Source of the DNA: Bacteroidales bacterium
Lineage (GTDB): Bacteria; Bacteroidota; Bacteroidia; Bacteroidales; Bacteroidaceae
DNA: 64,000 nucleotides
Assembly (NCBI GenBank): GCA_015060885.1
Contig: SUXO01000005.1
Span: 17,145-81,144, forward strand
Direction: 5' to 3'
Below the pieces are notes generated by a model. The model was given only the letters and a program-made list of their open reading frames with translations. It was not told the origin of the DNA and searched no databases. The translations under genes and the position numbers were made by a program. Of the stretch, positions 53,365 to 62,538 are shown piece by piece; the first letter of the stretch is position 1; each line of letters begins with the position of its first letter.

Positions 53365-53904
53365 ATGGACAAATCATTGAAAGGAACAAAGACCGAGGCT
53401 AATTTGTGGGCGGCGTTTGCAGGTGAGAGCCAGGCACGTAACAAATACACATATTACGCAAGCAAGGCAAAGAAAGAGGGATATGAGCAGATAGCTGCAA
53501 TGTTCCAGGAGACAGCCGACCAGGAGAAAGAGCACGCAAAAATGTGGTTCAAGCTTGTACACGGTATCGAAGGTACAGCCGAGAACCTTGTCGATGCTGC
53601 TGCCGGTGAGAACTACGAGTGGACCGATATGTACCCCACTATGGCAAAAGAGGCCCGCGAAGAGGGCTTTATGGAGATTGCCGCAATGTTCGAGGCTGTG
53701 GCAAAGGTTGAGGCCGTTCACGAAGAGCGTTACAAGAAATTCTTGCAGAACGTGCAGAACGGTATGGTGTTCAGCCGCGACCAGGATTGTGTATGGCAGT
53801 GCCGTAACTGTGGACACTTGCACTTTGGCAAGATGGCCCCCGAAATGTGCCCTGTATGCTCACATCCCAAAGCATACTTCCAGATTAAGCCCGAGAACTA
53901 TTGA
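53365..53904 (+). CDS. rbr: rubrerythrin
   Basis: 179 residues. N-terminal ferritin-like di-iron domain with [24 protein letters not shown] and [15 protein letters not shown] (paired ExxH-type ligands), and a C-terminal rubredoxin domain with CRNCG and CPVC for a single iron. It reduces hydrogen peroxide to water in the cytosol of anaerobes. It follows fumarase by 185 bp with its own promoter-like box, and a strong terminator comes after it. Confidence 0.96.
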   Translation: MDKSLKGTKTEANLWAAFAGESQARNKYTYYASKAKKEGYEQIAAMFQETADQEKEHAKMWFKLVHGIEGTAENLVDAAAGENYEWTDMYPTMAKEAREEGFMEIAAMFEAVAKVEAVHEERYKKFLQNVQNGMVFSRDQDCVWQCRNCGHLHFGKMAPEMCPVCSHPKAYFQIKPENY

Positions 53905-53932
53905 TATATACTCTCCCGCGAGTCTTTTACAA

Positions 53933-53966
53933 GCTGGTGCGCAACCTTGCGCACCGGCTTTTTTTT
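53933..53966 (+). terminator. Rho-independent terminator after rubrerythrin
   Basis: GCTGGTGCGCA (53933-53943) pairs with TGCGCACCGGC (53948-53958; one G-U) around ACCT, followed by eight T residues. Confidence 0.9.
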
Positions 53967-54476
53967 GGCGTCACCGGCGTGTGCGCGCCGGCTCTTCGCG
54001 GCTCACCTGCAAATTCTAGGGGGCTTACTCAAAACTTTTCGGTGTTATTGTCGGCTATTCTCTCAATTAAGCGAAGATTTATGCTGCACTTTTTGAAAAA
54101 AGTGCACAAAAACGTGGGCAGTCGTACTTACCATTGATAAATCCAAGCTCGGCTGCACTCGCTTTGTGTGTAAGCAAGCTTTCACCCGCTCGTTTGTACA
54201 AACTTTCGGCACTTGCTTTGCTCACAAGTCGCTGCTATGCTTGCGACATTCTTCGGTCGCTACGTGCCTTGCCGCTCACTACTGGTCGCAATGCTTGGGC
54301 GTGGCACGACTCGCTACGCTCAAACATGTACCACGCTTTTCCTGCGCATTGCTCGGTAGCTCCCTGTGTCGCGCCACGCTGCCCTTTGTATAACGAAATA
54401 ACTCACGCTCGGCATAATGCAAATAAATTTGCCTTCTACTCTCACTTAATCGTTATTTTCGCTTTCAGCGACGAAT
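53967..54476. other. gene-free stretch with hairpins
   Basis: No convincing gene. Seen are a GC-rich dyad near 53974-53991, a 10-bp dyad TGCACTTTTT/AAAAAGTGCA (54085-54106), and from about 54140 a run of degenerate CTCGC/GCTTGC-type words without codon structure. Just before the next promoter box is AAATAAATTTG-type sequence, a pattern I recall as common in front of Bacteroidales transcripts (not checked). Confidence 0.5.
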
Positions 54477-54484
54477 TACCTTTG
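54477..54484 (+). promoter_or_regulatory. -7 box (TACCTTTG) for candidate small RNA
   Basis: Exact TAnnTTTG match. TTTC at 54457-54460 lies 16 bp upstream, somewhat close for a -33 box. No coding frame follows; a structured, terminated segment does. Confidence 0.5.
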
Positions 54485-54489
54485 CGGTG

Positions 54490-54764
54490 TACAGTACAAG
54501 CAGAAGTAATTCAGAAAAAGAAACCGGCACCGTAAGAGAGACAGCGGAGAGCCCTGCCGGGGGCAGGCCATTGTGCGAGTACTGTTTGAGCGCAGTGCGG
54601 GTATAATTTATCTTATATAGCCGCACGAAGCGAGTTACGCAGCACCCTGCAAACGGCAGAAAGGCTTGCAGCGACAAGCGAGTGGCGAACGAGTTATATT
54701 GCTTTAAAGCAATTCACGAGCAGAGACAGGAGCGACTTGAACGCCCCGTGTGCCGGGCGTTTTT
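54490..54764 (+). ncRNA. candidate structured small RNA (about 275 nt)
   Basis: The segment between a -7 box and a terminator is non-coding and dense in stems: ACAGTAC near the 5' end pairs with GTACTGT near 54579; CCTGCC/GGCAGG (54553-54567); GTGCGG with TATA/TATA and CCGCAC (54595-54626); CTGCAA/TTGCAG (54647-54671); the palindrome TTGCTTTAAAGCAA (54699-54712). It ends with AACGCCC/GGGCGTT (54740-54761) and a T run. I do not recognise an Rfam family with certainty; 6S RNA and known leaders were considered and not supported. Transcription and 5' end are inferred. Confidence 0.5.
54740..54764 (+). terminator. Rho-independent terminator of candidate small RNA
   Basis: Stem AACGCCC/GGGCGTT with an 8-nt loop, then TTTTT. 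It ends the putative RNA described above. Confidence 0.75.
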
Positions 54765-54765
54765 G

Positions 54766-54790
54766 TTACTTTTTGAGCGACAAAAAGTAA
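54766..54790. repeat. perfect 10-bp hairpin TTACTTTTTG/CAAAAAGTAA
   Basis: Arms 54766-54775 and 54781-54790 around AGCGA. It comes 1 bp after the preceding terminator, so there are two hairpins in tandem. Similar hairpins are, from memory, frequent between Bacteroidales genes. Confidence 0.7.
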
Positions 54791-54925
54791 ATAAAGGAGT
54801 TTCAATGATAGAAAGAATATCTCACGGGCCACCGAGGATTTAGGAGTGAGAAAGTTTTATTCCCCCGACTTTTGCAGGTGAACCCTCTTCGCGTTGCTGT
54901 TTTGTTATTCCCTCCGTCACTCCAC

Positions 54926-54959
54926 GCTTCTAAAAAACCATAAACGCTTTTTTAGAAGC
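54926..54959. repeat. perfect 12-bp hairpin GCTTCTAAAAAA/TTTTTTAGAAGC
   Basis: Arms 54926-54937 and 54948-54959 with a 10-nt loop. A/T-rich stem ends suit a bidirectional terminator. Nothing codes on either side. Confidence 0.65.
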
Positions 54960-55068
54960 CAAAACATTACCCTTTTCTGTTTTGATGTATTTTATACGAA
55001 ATTAAACAGTTCCTTATTATATAATATTGTAATTTATTGGCAATGAAGGAACAATTTTCCCTGTAAAA

Positions 55069-55215
55069 GAGCATTAGTCGAAAAAAATGTTTAAATTTGC
55101 CCTCGGTATCCGCGGACGTGCAAACAAACCGCGTGATACAAAAGCATTTTTGCATAAGTCCCAACTTGTAAATTTCGCCAAAATTTAAAACCAAGGACAA
55201 AAGCGACTAATGCTC
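55069..55215. repeat. 147-bp element closed by a 12-bp inverted repeat
   Basis: GAGCATTAGTCG (55069-55080) and CGACTAATGCTC (55204-55215) are exact complements. Inside, GTTTAAATTT (55089-55098) can pair with AAATTTAAAAC (55181-55191), and GTATCCGCGG with CCGCG-T-GATAC forms a further stem. The nested order suggests a folded RNA or a small mobile remnant; a TAAATTTG box (55092-55099) lies within it. No known family is recognised. Confidence 0.45.
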
Positions 55216-55295
55216 ATTCTGTGTATATACACCCTAAATGAGGGCGCAGTATATCCACGGCGTGGGAATATTGTTTCTTCAAAGTTCATTTGGTT

Positions 55296-55358
55296 AAGGC
55301 GTTTGGCGATGCCCACAAGTTGATGGACGCAAGGCAATAAGTCTCGCGCCTTTTTTTT
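55296..55358 (+). terminator. terminator-like structure in leader of giant LRR gene
   Basis: AAGGCG (55296-55301) pairs with CGCCTT (55347-55352), enclosing further small stems, and is followed by a run of eight T (55351-55358). Upstream are the palindrome GTGTATATACAC (55221-55232) and the hairpin CCCT-AAATG-AGGG. It lies 72 bp before the ATG at 55431 and may end an upstream RNA or act as an attenuator. Confidence 0.5.
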
Positions 55359-55430
55359 GTCGGTATTGCGCGGTTGTCACGGGCGAGGCTTATAATGAAT
55401 AGCATTCAAATTGTTAAATTATAAGTCATT

Positions 55431-58400
55431 ATGAAAAAGTTTTACCTTTATTCCTTGCTCACATCACTGTTGTTGCTGTGTAGCAATGTGGCAAGTGCCC
55501 ACGACTTTGAGGTCAATGGAGTTTATTATACCATAGCCTCTTCCAGTGCAAAAACGGTTGCAGTAACTTACAGCGGTTCATATCCTGATACAGTTGCCGA
55601 TGAATACAGCGGTATTGTAACCATTCCCTCCACTGTTACCTACAATAATGTGACATACATAGTAGAGGGTATTGGAATGAGTGCGTTCCGTGGTTGCACC
55701 GGAGTTATTTTAGTAAATATTAGTGAAGGCGTAAAAATAATTGGAGAAAGCGCGTTCAGAGATTGCTCCGCCCTCGCAAGCGTTACAATCCCCAATAGTG
55801 TGACATCAATAGGAACTAGTGCGTTCTATGAATGCTCTAGCCTTGCAAAACTTAATATCCCCAGTAGTATAACATCGATAGGATACAGTGCGTTCGATAA
55901 TTGCACCAGCCTTAAAAGGATAAATATCACCGACCTATCGGCGTGGTGCAAAATAGATTTTGGGGATATAGGTATTGTTAGGAGTCTAACGCGATTTGAT
56001 TTATATTTAAACGGCGAGAAAGTTACCAACCTTGTTATTCCAAGTGACATCACTGAAATAAAAAAGAATACGTTCCAGTATTGCTCCGGCTTCACAAGCA
56101 TTGAAATACACAACAGTGTAACATCGATTGGGAGCGGTGCGTTCAAGTATTGCTCCGACCTCACAAACATAACAATTCCCGAAAGCGTAACATCGATAGG
56201 AGGCCGTGCGTTCTATGGTTGCACCGGCCTCACAAGCGTAACAATCCCCAATCGCGTAACATCAATAGGCGAGAGAGCGTTCTATGATTGCAGTGGCCTC
56301 ACAAGTGTAACAATCCCCAACAGCGTGACAACAATAGGAGAAAGTGCGTTCTACGGTTGCACCAGCCTCACAGCTGTACATATCACCGACCTTTCTGCTT
56401 GGTGCAAAATAAATTTTGTAACCTACGCCAGCGCCAATCCATTGTATGATGGAGCGAACTTATATTTAAACGGCGAGAAAGTTACCAACCTTGTTATCCC
56501 AAGCGACATCACCGAAATAAAAAAGTATGCGTTCTATGGTTGCTCCGGCCTCACCGATATTACATTCCACGACAACGTTATGCTCATAAACCAGTATGCG
56601 TTCAAGGGTTGCTCCGGTCTGAGAAACGTGACTATCGGTAGCGGTGTTATGGTACTTGGTGCGAATGCATTTGAAACTTGTTCTAATTTAAAGTGTGTTA
56701 CAATCCCAAACAGTGTCATTTCAATTGGCGACAACGCCTTCTATGGTTGTAGTAATCTATACACTGTTATCGATTATTCCGACCTCGGCATAACCAAAGG
56801 CAGTACCGACAATGGCTATGTAGGCTATTATGCAACAAATATTTATACGTCAGGTGACGACATACCACAAGACTATATTTTTGAAACAATAGATGGCGTT
56901 AACACCCTTGTTGCCTACTTTGGGAAAAGTAACGATGTTGTGTTGCCAAGCAACTACAACGGTGGCAACTATGCTATTGGCGATAGTGTATTTTATAACT
57001 CATCAATTACAAGCATCAAAATCCCCAACAGCGTAACAACAATTGGAAATAGTGCATTCAGTGGTTGCACTGGCCTCACAAGCGTAACAATCCCCAACAG
57101 CGTAACAACAATTGGAAATAGTGCGTTCGATAATTGCTCTGGCCTCACAAGCATTACAATCCCCAACAGCGTAACATCGATAGGAAACTATGCGTTCTTA
57201 GGTTGCACAGGCCTCACAAGTGTTACAATACCCAACAGCGTAACAAGTATAGGAAACTGTACGTTCTATGGTTGTACCGGCCTAACAAGCATAACAATCC
57301 CCAACAGTGTAACAACAATAGGAATCAATGCGTTTTATAATTGCCCTCTTGAAAAAGTGGAAATAAACACCACTACTATCGGTACTTGGTTTAGCAGACT
57401 TACATCGATAAAGGAAATTATAATTGGCGATAGCGTAACATCGATTGGGAGCGGTGCGTTCCAGTATTGCTCCGGCCTCACAAACGTAACAATACCCAAC
57501 AGCGTGAAATCAATTGGAAACTCTGCGTTTTATAATTGCCCTCTTGAAAAAGTGGAAATAAACACCACTACTATCGATACGTGGTTTAGAGGACATACAT
57601 CGATAAAAGAAATTATAATTGGCAACAGCGTAACATCGATAGGAAGCAGTGCATTCAGAGATTGCTCCGGCCTTGAAAGCGTTACAGTAGATAGTGGCAA
57701 CACTGTATATGACAGCCGTGAGGGTTGCAATGCAATAATAGAAACAGCAACAAATACACTTATTCAAGGTTGCAAAAATACTATTATCCCTAACAGTGTA
57801 ACATCGATAGGAAGCAGTGCGTTCTATGGTTGCACCGGCCTCACAAACGTAACAATACCCAATAGCGTAACATCGATAGGAAGCAGTGCATTCTATGATT
57901 GCTCCGGCCTCACAAGCATAACTATCCCCAACAGCGTAACATCGATAGATTATGCGTTCTATGGTTGCACCGGCCTTGAAAAAGTGGAAATAAATACCAC
58001 TATCATCTATTCGTGGTTTGGCGGAATTACATCGATAAAGGAAATTATAATTGGCGATAGTGTAACATCGATAGGAAGCAGTGCGTTCTACGGTTGCACC
58101 GGCCTCACAAACGTAACAATTCCCAACAGCGTAACATCAATTGGAAATAGTGCGTTTTATGATTGCACCGGTATTACTGAAATATATATTGAAGCTACTA
58201 TCCCGCCAAGTGTTTCTTCCGGTGCATTCTACAACGTTCCAGTAAGTATCCCTGTTTATGTTCCCGCAGGCTCAAAAACCGCCTACCAGGCCGCCAACAC
58301 TTGGAAGTCTTTTACCAATATAGTGGAGATACCGGGAGGAATCTGTGGTGACGACGCTACATGGATATTGCGCGACAGTACATTAACCATCAGTGGAAGC

Positions 58401-61400
58401 GGCGCTATGTATAACTACACCGACAGCGTTGCACCGTGGAGCACGTACCGCTTGGAAATAAAAGAGGTTGTCGTAAACGATAGCGTGACAACGATAGGAA
58501 GCAATGCGTTCTTTAGTTGCACCGGCCTCACCAGCATAACAATCCCCAACAGCGTAACAACAATAGGTGAAAGTGCGTTCTTTCGTTGCACTGGCCTAAC
58601 CAGCGTAACAATTGGTAGCGGCGTAACATCAATAGGAGAGAATGCGTTCGAGCGTTGCACCGGCCTCACAAGCGTTACAATCCCCAACAGCGTAACTTCG
58701 ATTGGAGACTATGCGTTCAATGGTTGTACAGGCATTAAAAATGTGCGCATAGAAGATGGTGACACCAAACTTAATTTGGGCAAAAATGGCTTTAAAGGGT
58801 TGTTCTACTACTGTCCACTCGAAAGTCTTTATTTAGGTCGCAACCTCAATTATAGCGAATATTACGGCGACGGATATTCACCATTTGCACAAATAACCAC
58901 GCTCACATCGGTTACAATAGGTGATAATGTAAATTCACTAAACACATTCTTGTTTAAAGATTGTAGTAATTTAAATGCAATTACCATACCCGAAAGTGTG
59001 CAAATCATAGGAGGTTATGTATTCCAGTATTGCGACTTGCGCGAGATACATATCCCTGCCGGAGTAACCATAATAGGGGGTTATGCGTTCAGCCACAATA
59101 ATAATCTTGAAAAAATTACAGCAGCAAAAGAGAATACACGTTATAGCACGCCCGAAGGTTATAATGTTTTAATAGACAACAACACAATACCCGGTCTGGC
59201 CACGGGCATAGATGGTTCTACTTTGGTACTTGGTGGTAAAGGTGCCATAATACCCGATGGTATAGTTTCTATCGGAGATGGAGCTTTCAACGGCATACAC
59301 GGCATAACATCCATTACCATACCTGCAAGTGTAGAGGCAATAGGAAGTTATGCATTCGAAGCGTGCAGCGACCTAAAAGAGATACACTGTCTTGCCACCG
59401 ATAGATATATCTCAGTCAGCAATTTTGCCTTTGACGGGTTATATGAGACAACGACACTCTACATTCCTGCTGCCGGCAAGAAATATTACACCGGTTCATG
59501 GGCCGATTTTGCCAATATCGTGGTAGTTGGTGAAATTGTCGTGGATGGTTTGTCCTACGCAGTAATCTCCGAGGAAGAGAAAACCGTGCAAGTAATAGAC
59601 TATTCGGGCAGCAATGAGGTTGTGAACATTCCCTCTTCCATAACCTACAATGGAGAAATATATAAAGTAACTGCCATTTGCTATCAAGCTTTCAAGGATT
59701 ACACAAATATTTCGGGAATAACCATTCCCGCTAGCGTAAGCAGTATAGGATATGATGCGTTTGCGGGTTGCACAAATCTTGCGAGCATAAAAGTAGAGAG
59801 TGGCAACCCTGTATTCGATAGCAGAGAAAATTGCAATGCAATAATAGAAACAGCAACAAATACACTTATTCAAGGTTGCAAAAATACCATTATCCCCAAC
59901 AGCGTAACATCGATAGGAGATTATGCATTCTATAATTGCGACGGCCTCACAAGCATAACAATCCCCAACAGCGTAACAACAATAGGAGAGAGTGCGTTCT
60001 TAGGTTGCGACGGCCTCACCAGCGTAACAATTCCCAATAGCGTCACATCGATAGAAAACGGTGCGTTCAAAGCTTGCACGGGCCTCACAAGCATAACAAT
60101 CCCCAACAGCGTAACAACAATAGGAGAGAGTGCGTTCTTAGGTTGCGACGGCCTCACCAGCGTAACAATTCCCAATAGCGTCACATCGATAGAAAACGGT
60201 GCGTTCAAAGCTTGCACGGGCCTCACAAGCATAACAATTCCCAATAGCGTAACATGGATAGGATACCACGCGTTCTCTGGTTGCACGGGCCTCACAAGCA
60301 TAACAATCCCCAATAGCGTCACATCGATAAGAGATTGGGCGTTTGATAATTGCACCAGCCTCACCAGTGTAACAATTCCCAATAGCGTCACATCGATAGG
60401 ATACCGCGCGTTTTATGGTTGCGACGGCCTCACTATCATTACAATCCCCAACAGCGTAACATCGATAGAAGATTATGCGTTCTACGAATGCACAAACCTT
60501 GCAACCGTTGTAAACAACTCTTCACTCGACATTATTGCAGGTAGTGAAGACCACGGCCACGTTGCCTATTATGCCGATGAAGTAATAAACAACCGGGGTG
60601 GCAGTGTTATAGGTGATTTTGTTTTTAACGATAGTGGTAATCTTATTAAATATATTGGCAACGAAAGCGAAATAACACTCCCCGAAAAGAGCCCGGCAGG
60701 AATAAAGTACGGCATAGTTGAAGCATTCCAAAATAATACAAAAATCACGAGCGTTATAATACCCGATAGTGTTTCATTTATCTATAACACGTTCAGTGGC
60801 TGCACAAGCCTTACAAGCGTAACAATAGGCAATGGTGTACATCGGATTGGCGAAGCTGCGTTCCAGGGTTGTAGTGCACTTAAAGATATATATGTAAATG
60901 GCATAGTGCCTGCACTGCTCTATAGCGAATCCTTTGCCGAACATTACGCAAGTGCTACCCTCCACGTTCCGGCGGGCACAAAGGCGGCCTACCAATCGAG
61001 CACTTCGCAAAGAGAGGAGATGGAGATTAAGATGCAGCCGGTTTACAATAACGACCTGTTGGCTTCTATGAGCGGATGCGATAAGGATGCCATATATGAG
61101 ACTGTGAAAGTGGAAGCGCAGAACCCCGATGTTGCCGGCACTCTCAATGGAAACGACTATCTGCTTGCCTATCAACCGACAAAACAAAAAATGACCGACC
61201 TGCCCAAAGCCACGTTTGAGACGAACATCGTACACGGCGGGCGATACAAAATAGCACTTGTTACAGTACCCTGGTTCATAGAATCGTACAAAGATACATT
61301 GATAAGCAAAATAACCGACCCGCTATATGCCGACTCTTATCTGCGTGTACGTGTAAACCAGAACAATGAACAACTAGCTATGTTCCCTTGCGATTCGTTC

Positions 61401-62492
61401 AACATTGGTACTTCAAAGACCAATTTCGGTGTGTGGGAGAAGCACGCGATTGTTCCCGACCGTTCGCGCATAGATACCATCTTCTTGAAGGATGCGAATA
61501 ACGAAGATTATATTTTTGACTTTGTAAACGGTCATAGTGTAGGTGTAAACATTGAGCTTTTGCGTCCATTGCAGTATAATGAAAGAAATGGCCGTTATGC
61601 AGCCAAGAATGCCAATAATTTTGCTTTTCGCTTCTTGCTCGACCAGATAATGCTCATTCCTGTTGACGAAAGCACAATCGTAAGCACTATATATTGGAAG
61701 AACTTTAACAATATTGTTGAAGAGGCAAACGACCTCACGGGCGATGTCGATGGCGATGGAGTTATCGACGTTGCCGATGCCACCACATTGGTGTCGATGA
61801 TACTCGACAACTCGCTTGCAACCGATGCTGCCGATGTCGACGGCGACGGAACAGTTGATGTTGCCGACGTAACAAGCCTTGTTTCCATAATCCTGGGAAC
61901 GAGAACAGCAAACGATGCTCCCGCAAAAGCAGCCGCTACACGCGCCGGTGAGCTTAGCACCGTATCGGCCGATGGCGATGGAGAAACACTGCTCATAAAC
62001 ATCGACAACCCCGAATATCCCTTCTCGGCAATCCAGTTCGACCTTGAACTCCCCGAAGGCATCGAGGTTGATTTCGACGGCGAGTACTACGCAGTTGACC
62101 TCGGCAGCCGCACAAACAGCCGCAAGCACTCATATCCCGAGTGTGCCATTCAGCCCGACGGTTCACTTCGCGTGGTAATCATCTCAATGAGCAACGCTCT
62201 TTACAACGGCACAACAGGTGACGTTGCAACAGCAACCCTCAAAGTAAACGGTGCTACCGATGGCGACTACCAATTCACCATCAAGAACGTGGTTCTCTCG
62301 GCTCCCGGTTCAAAAGAGAAACTTGCTCCCTACACAGGCTGGATTAACGTAACAGGTGGTGTTACAGGCATCAGTGATATAAAAGAGGAGAGAGCAGAGA
62401 GCAATGATATTTACGACCTGCAAGGCCGCAAGGTAACAGAGCCTGTCAAGGGCGGCATTTACATACAGAATGGCAAGAAGGTTATATGGTAA
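55431..62492 (+). CDS. giant BspA-like leucine-rich repeat surface protein with dockerin, cohesin-like and type IX tail regions
   Basis: 2353 residues. Signal peptide (about 1-23, NVASA). A short N-terminal module is followed by dozens of 23-residue TpLRR/LRR_5 units of the form [20 protein letters not shown] up to about 1860, with spacers and two copies of an ATNTLIQGCKNTIIPNS segment. About 2100-2162 hold two dockerin calcium loops (GDVDGDGVIDVADA, DVDGDGTVDVADV). About 2185-2320 look cohesin-like (FSAIQFDLELPEGIEV, DVATATLKV). The end, YDLQGRKV...GGIYIQNGKKVIW, is a type IX secretion tail. BspA-type proteins bind host matrix or other bacteria. Probably surface-attached by PorU. Confidence 0.93.
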   Translation: MKKFYLYSLLTSLLLLCSNVASAHDFEVNGVYYTIASSSAKTVAVTYSGSYPDTVADEYSGIVTIPSTVTYNNVTYIVEGIGMSAFRGCTGVILVNISEGVKIIGESAFRDCSALASVTIPNSVTSIGTSAFYECSSLAKLNIPSSITSIGYSAFDNCTSLKRINITDLSAWCKIDFGDIGIVRSLTRFDLYLNGEKVTNLVIPSDITEIKKNTFQYCSGFTSIEIHNSVTSIGSGAFKYCSDLTNITIPESVTSIGGRAFYGCTGLTSVTIPNRVTSIGERAFYDCSGLTSVTIPNSVTTIGESAFYGCTSLTAVHITDLSAWCKINFVTYASANPLYDGANLYLNGEKVTNLVIPSDITEIKKYAFYGCSGLTDITFHDNVMLINQYAFKGCSGLRNVTIGSGVMVLGANAFETCSNLKCVTIPNSVISIGDNAFYGCSNLYTVIDYSDLGITKGSTDNGYVGYYATNIYTSGDDIPQDYIFETIDGVNTLVAYFGKSNDVVLPSNYNGGNYAIGDSVFYNSSITSIKIPNSVTTIGNSAFSGCTGLTSVTIPNSVTTIGNSAFDNCSGLTSITIPNSVTSIGNYAFLGCTGLTSVTIPNSVTSIGNCTFYGCTGLTSITIPNSVTTIGINAFYNCPLEKVEINTTTIGTWFSRLTSIKEIIIGDSVTSIGSGAFQYCSGLTNVTIPNSVKSIGNSAFYNCPLEKVEINTTTIDTWFRGHTSIKEIIIGNSVTSIGSSAFRDCSGLESVTVDSGNTVYDSREGCNAIIETATNTLIQGCKNTIIPNSVTSIGSSAFYGCTGLTNVTIPNSVTSIGSSAFYDCSGLTSITIPNSVTSIDYAFYGCTGLEKVEINTTIIYSWFGGITSIKEIIIGDSVTSIGSSAFYGCTGLTNVTIPNSVTSIGNSAFYDCTGITEIYIEATIPPSVSSGAFYNVPVSIPVYVPAGSKTAYQAANTWKSFTNIVEIPGGICGDDATWILRDSTLTISGSGAMYNYTDSVAPWSTYRLEIKEVVVNDSVTTIGSNAFFSCTGLTSITIPNSVTTIGESAFFRCTGLTSVTIGSGVTSIGENAFERCTGLTSVTIPNSVTSIGDYAFNGCTGIKNVRIEDGDTKLNLGKNGFKGLFYYCPLESLYLGRNLNYSEYYGDGYSPFAQITTLTSVTIGDNVNSLNTFLFKDCSNLNAITIPESVQIIGGYVFQYCDLREIHIPAGVTIIGGYAFSHNNNLEKITAAKENTRYSTPEGYNVLIDNNTIPGLATGIDGSTLVLGGKGAIIPDGIVSIGDGAFNGIHGITSITIPASVEAIGSYAFEACSDLKEIHCLATDRYISVSNFAFDGLYETTTLYIPAAGKKYYTGSWADFANIVVVGEIVVDGLSYAVISEEEKTVQVIDYSGSNEVVNIPSSITYNGEIYKVTAICYQAFKDYTNISGITIPASVSSIGYDAFAGCTNLASIKVESGNPVFDSRENCNAIIETATNTLIQGCKNTIIPNSVTSIGDYAFYNCDGLTSITIPNSVTTIGESAFLGCDGLTSVTIPNSVTSIENGAFKACTGLTSITIPNSVTTIGESAFLGCDGLTSVTIPNSVTSIENGAFKACTGLTSITIPNSVTWIGYHAFSGCTGLTSITIPNSVTSIRDWAFDNCTSLTSVTIPNSVTSIGYRAFYGCDGLTIITIPNSVTSIEDYAFYECTNLATVVNNSSLDIIAGSEDHGHVAYYADEVINNRGGSVIGDFVFNDSGNLIKYIGNESEITLPEKSPAGIKYGIVEAFQNNTKITSVIIPDSVSFIYNTFSGCTSLTSVTIGNGVHRIGEAAFQGCSALKDIYVNGIVPALLYSESFAEHYASATLHVPAGTKAAYQSSTSQREEMEIKMQPVYNNDLLASMSGCDKDAIYETVKVEAQNPDVAGTLNGNDYLLAYQPTKQKMTDLPKATFETNIVHGGRYKIALVTVPWFIESYKDTLISKITDPLYADSYLRVRVNQNNEQLAMFPCDSFNIGTSKTNFGVWEKHAIVPDRSRIDTIFLKDANNEDYIFDFVNGHSVGVNIELLRPLQYNERNGRYAAKNANNFAFRFLLDQIMLIPVDESTIVSTIYWKNFNNIVEEANDLTGDVDGDGVIDVADATTLVSMILDNSLATDAADVDGDGTVDVADVTSLVSIILGTRTANDAPAKAAATRAGELSTVSADGDGETLLINIDNPEYPFSAIQFDLELPEGIEVDFDGEYYAVDLGSRTNSRKHSYPECAIQPDGSLRVVIISMSNALYNGTTGDVATATLKVNGATDGDYQFTIKNVVLSAPGSKEKLAPYTGWINVTGGVTGISDIKEERAESNDIYDLQGRKVTEPVKGGIYIQNGKKVIW
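59943..60218 (+). repeat. exact 138-bp tandem duplication (two copies)
   Basis: Copies 59943-60080 and 60081-60218 read identical, including third codon positions, and each encodes two 23-residue LRR units. A third copy begins identically for about 20 bp. This marks a recent in-frame expansion inside the LRR array. Confidence 0.9.
60837..61485 (+). repeat. direct repeat copy A (LRR protein gene 1)
   Basis: Aligns without net gaps (offset 2515) to 63352-64000 in the next gene, at roughly 90% identity or better by eye. It codes the last LRR and the following non-LRR region. The second copy is cut by the window end, so the true repeat is longer. Confidence 0.85.
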
Positions 62493-62538
62493 ACTGTTGG
62501 TACGTTATTAAAGTTAAAATTATTAGAAAAATCATATT

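Noticed and set aside
54134..54535. 133-codon open frame in the gene-free region
   Set aside because: Low-complexity, Ser/Ala/Leu/Cys-rich peptide with no domain or signal peptide; it runs across a -7 box and its codon use differs from the neighbouring genes.
54967..55200. 77-codon minus-strand frame upstream of the LRR gene
   Set aside because: Lies in AT-rich sequence that forms nested inverted repeats; the peptide has no recognisable feature.
54490..55360. 6S RNA, SRP RNA, tmRNA or a known riboswitch
   Set aside because: No purine or thiamine core motif, no 6S-like single long hairpin with central bubble of the right size, and no SRP GGAA tetraloop core was found; the segments stay unassigned.
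55650..60500. Regularly spaced short repeats resembling a CRISPR array
   Set aside because: The period is 69 bp and in frame, coding 23-residue LRR units; repeats diverge throughout, and there are no unique spacers or cas genes.
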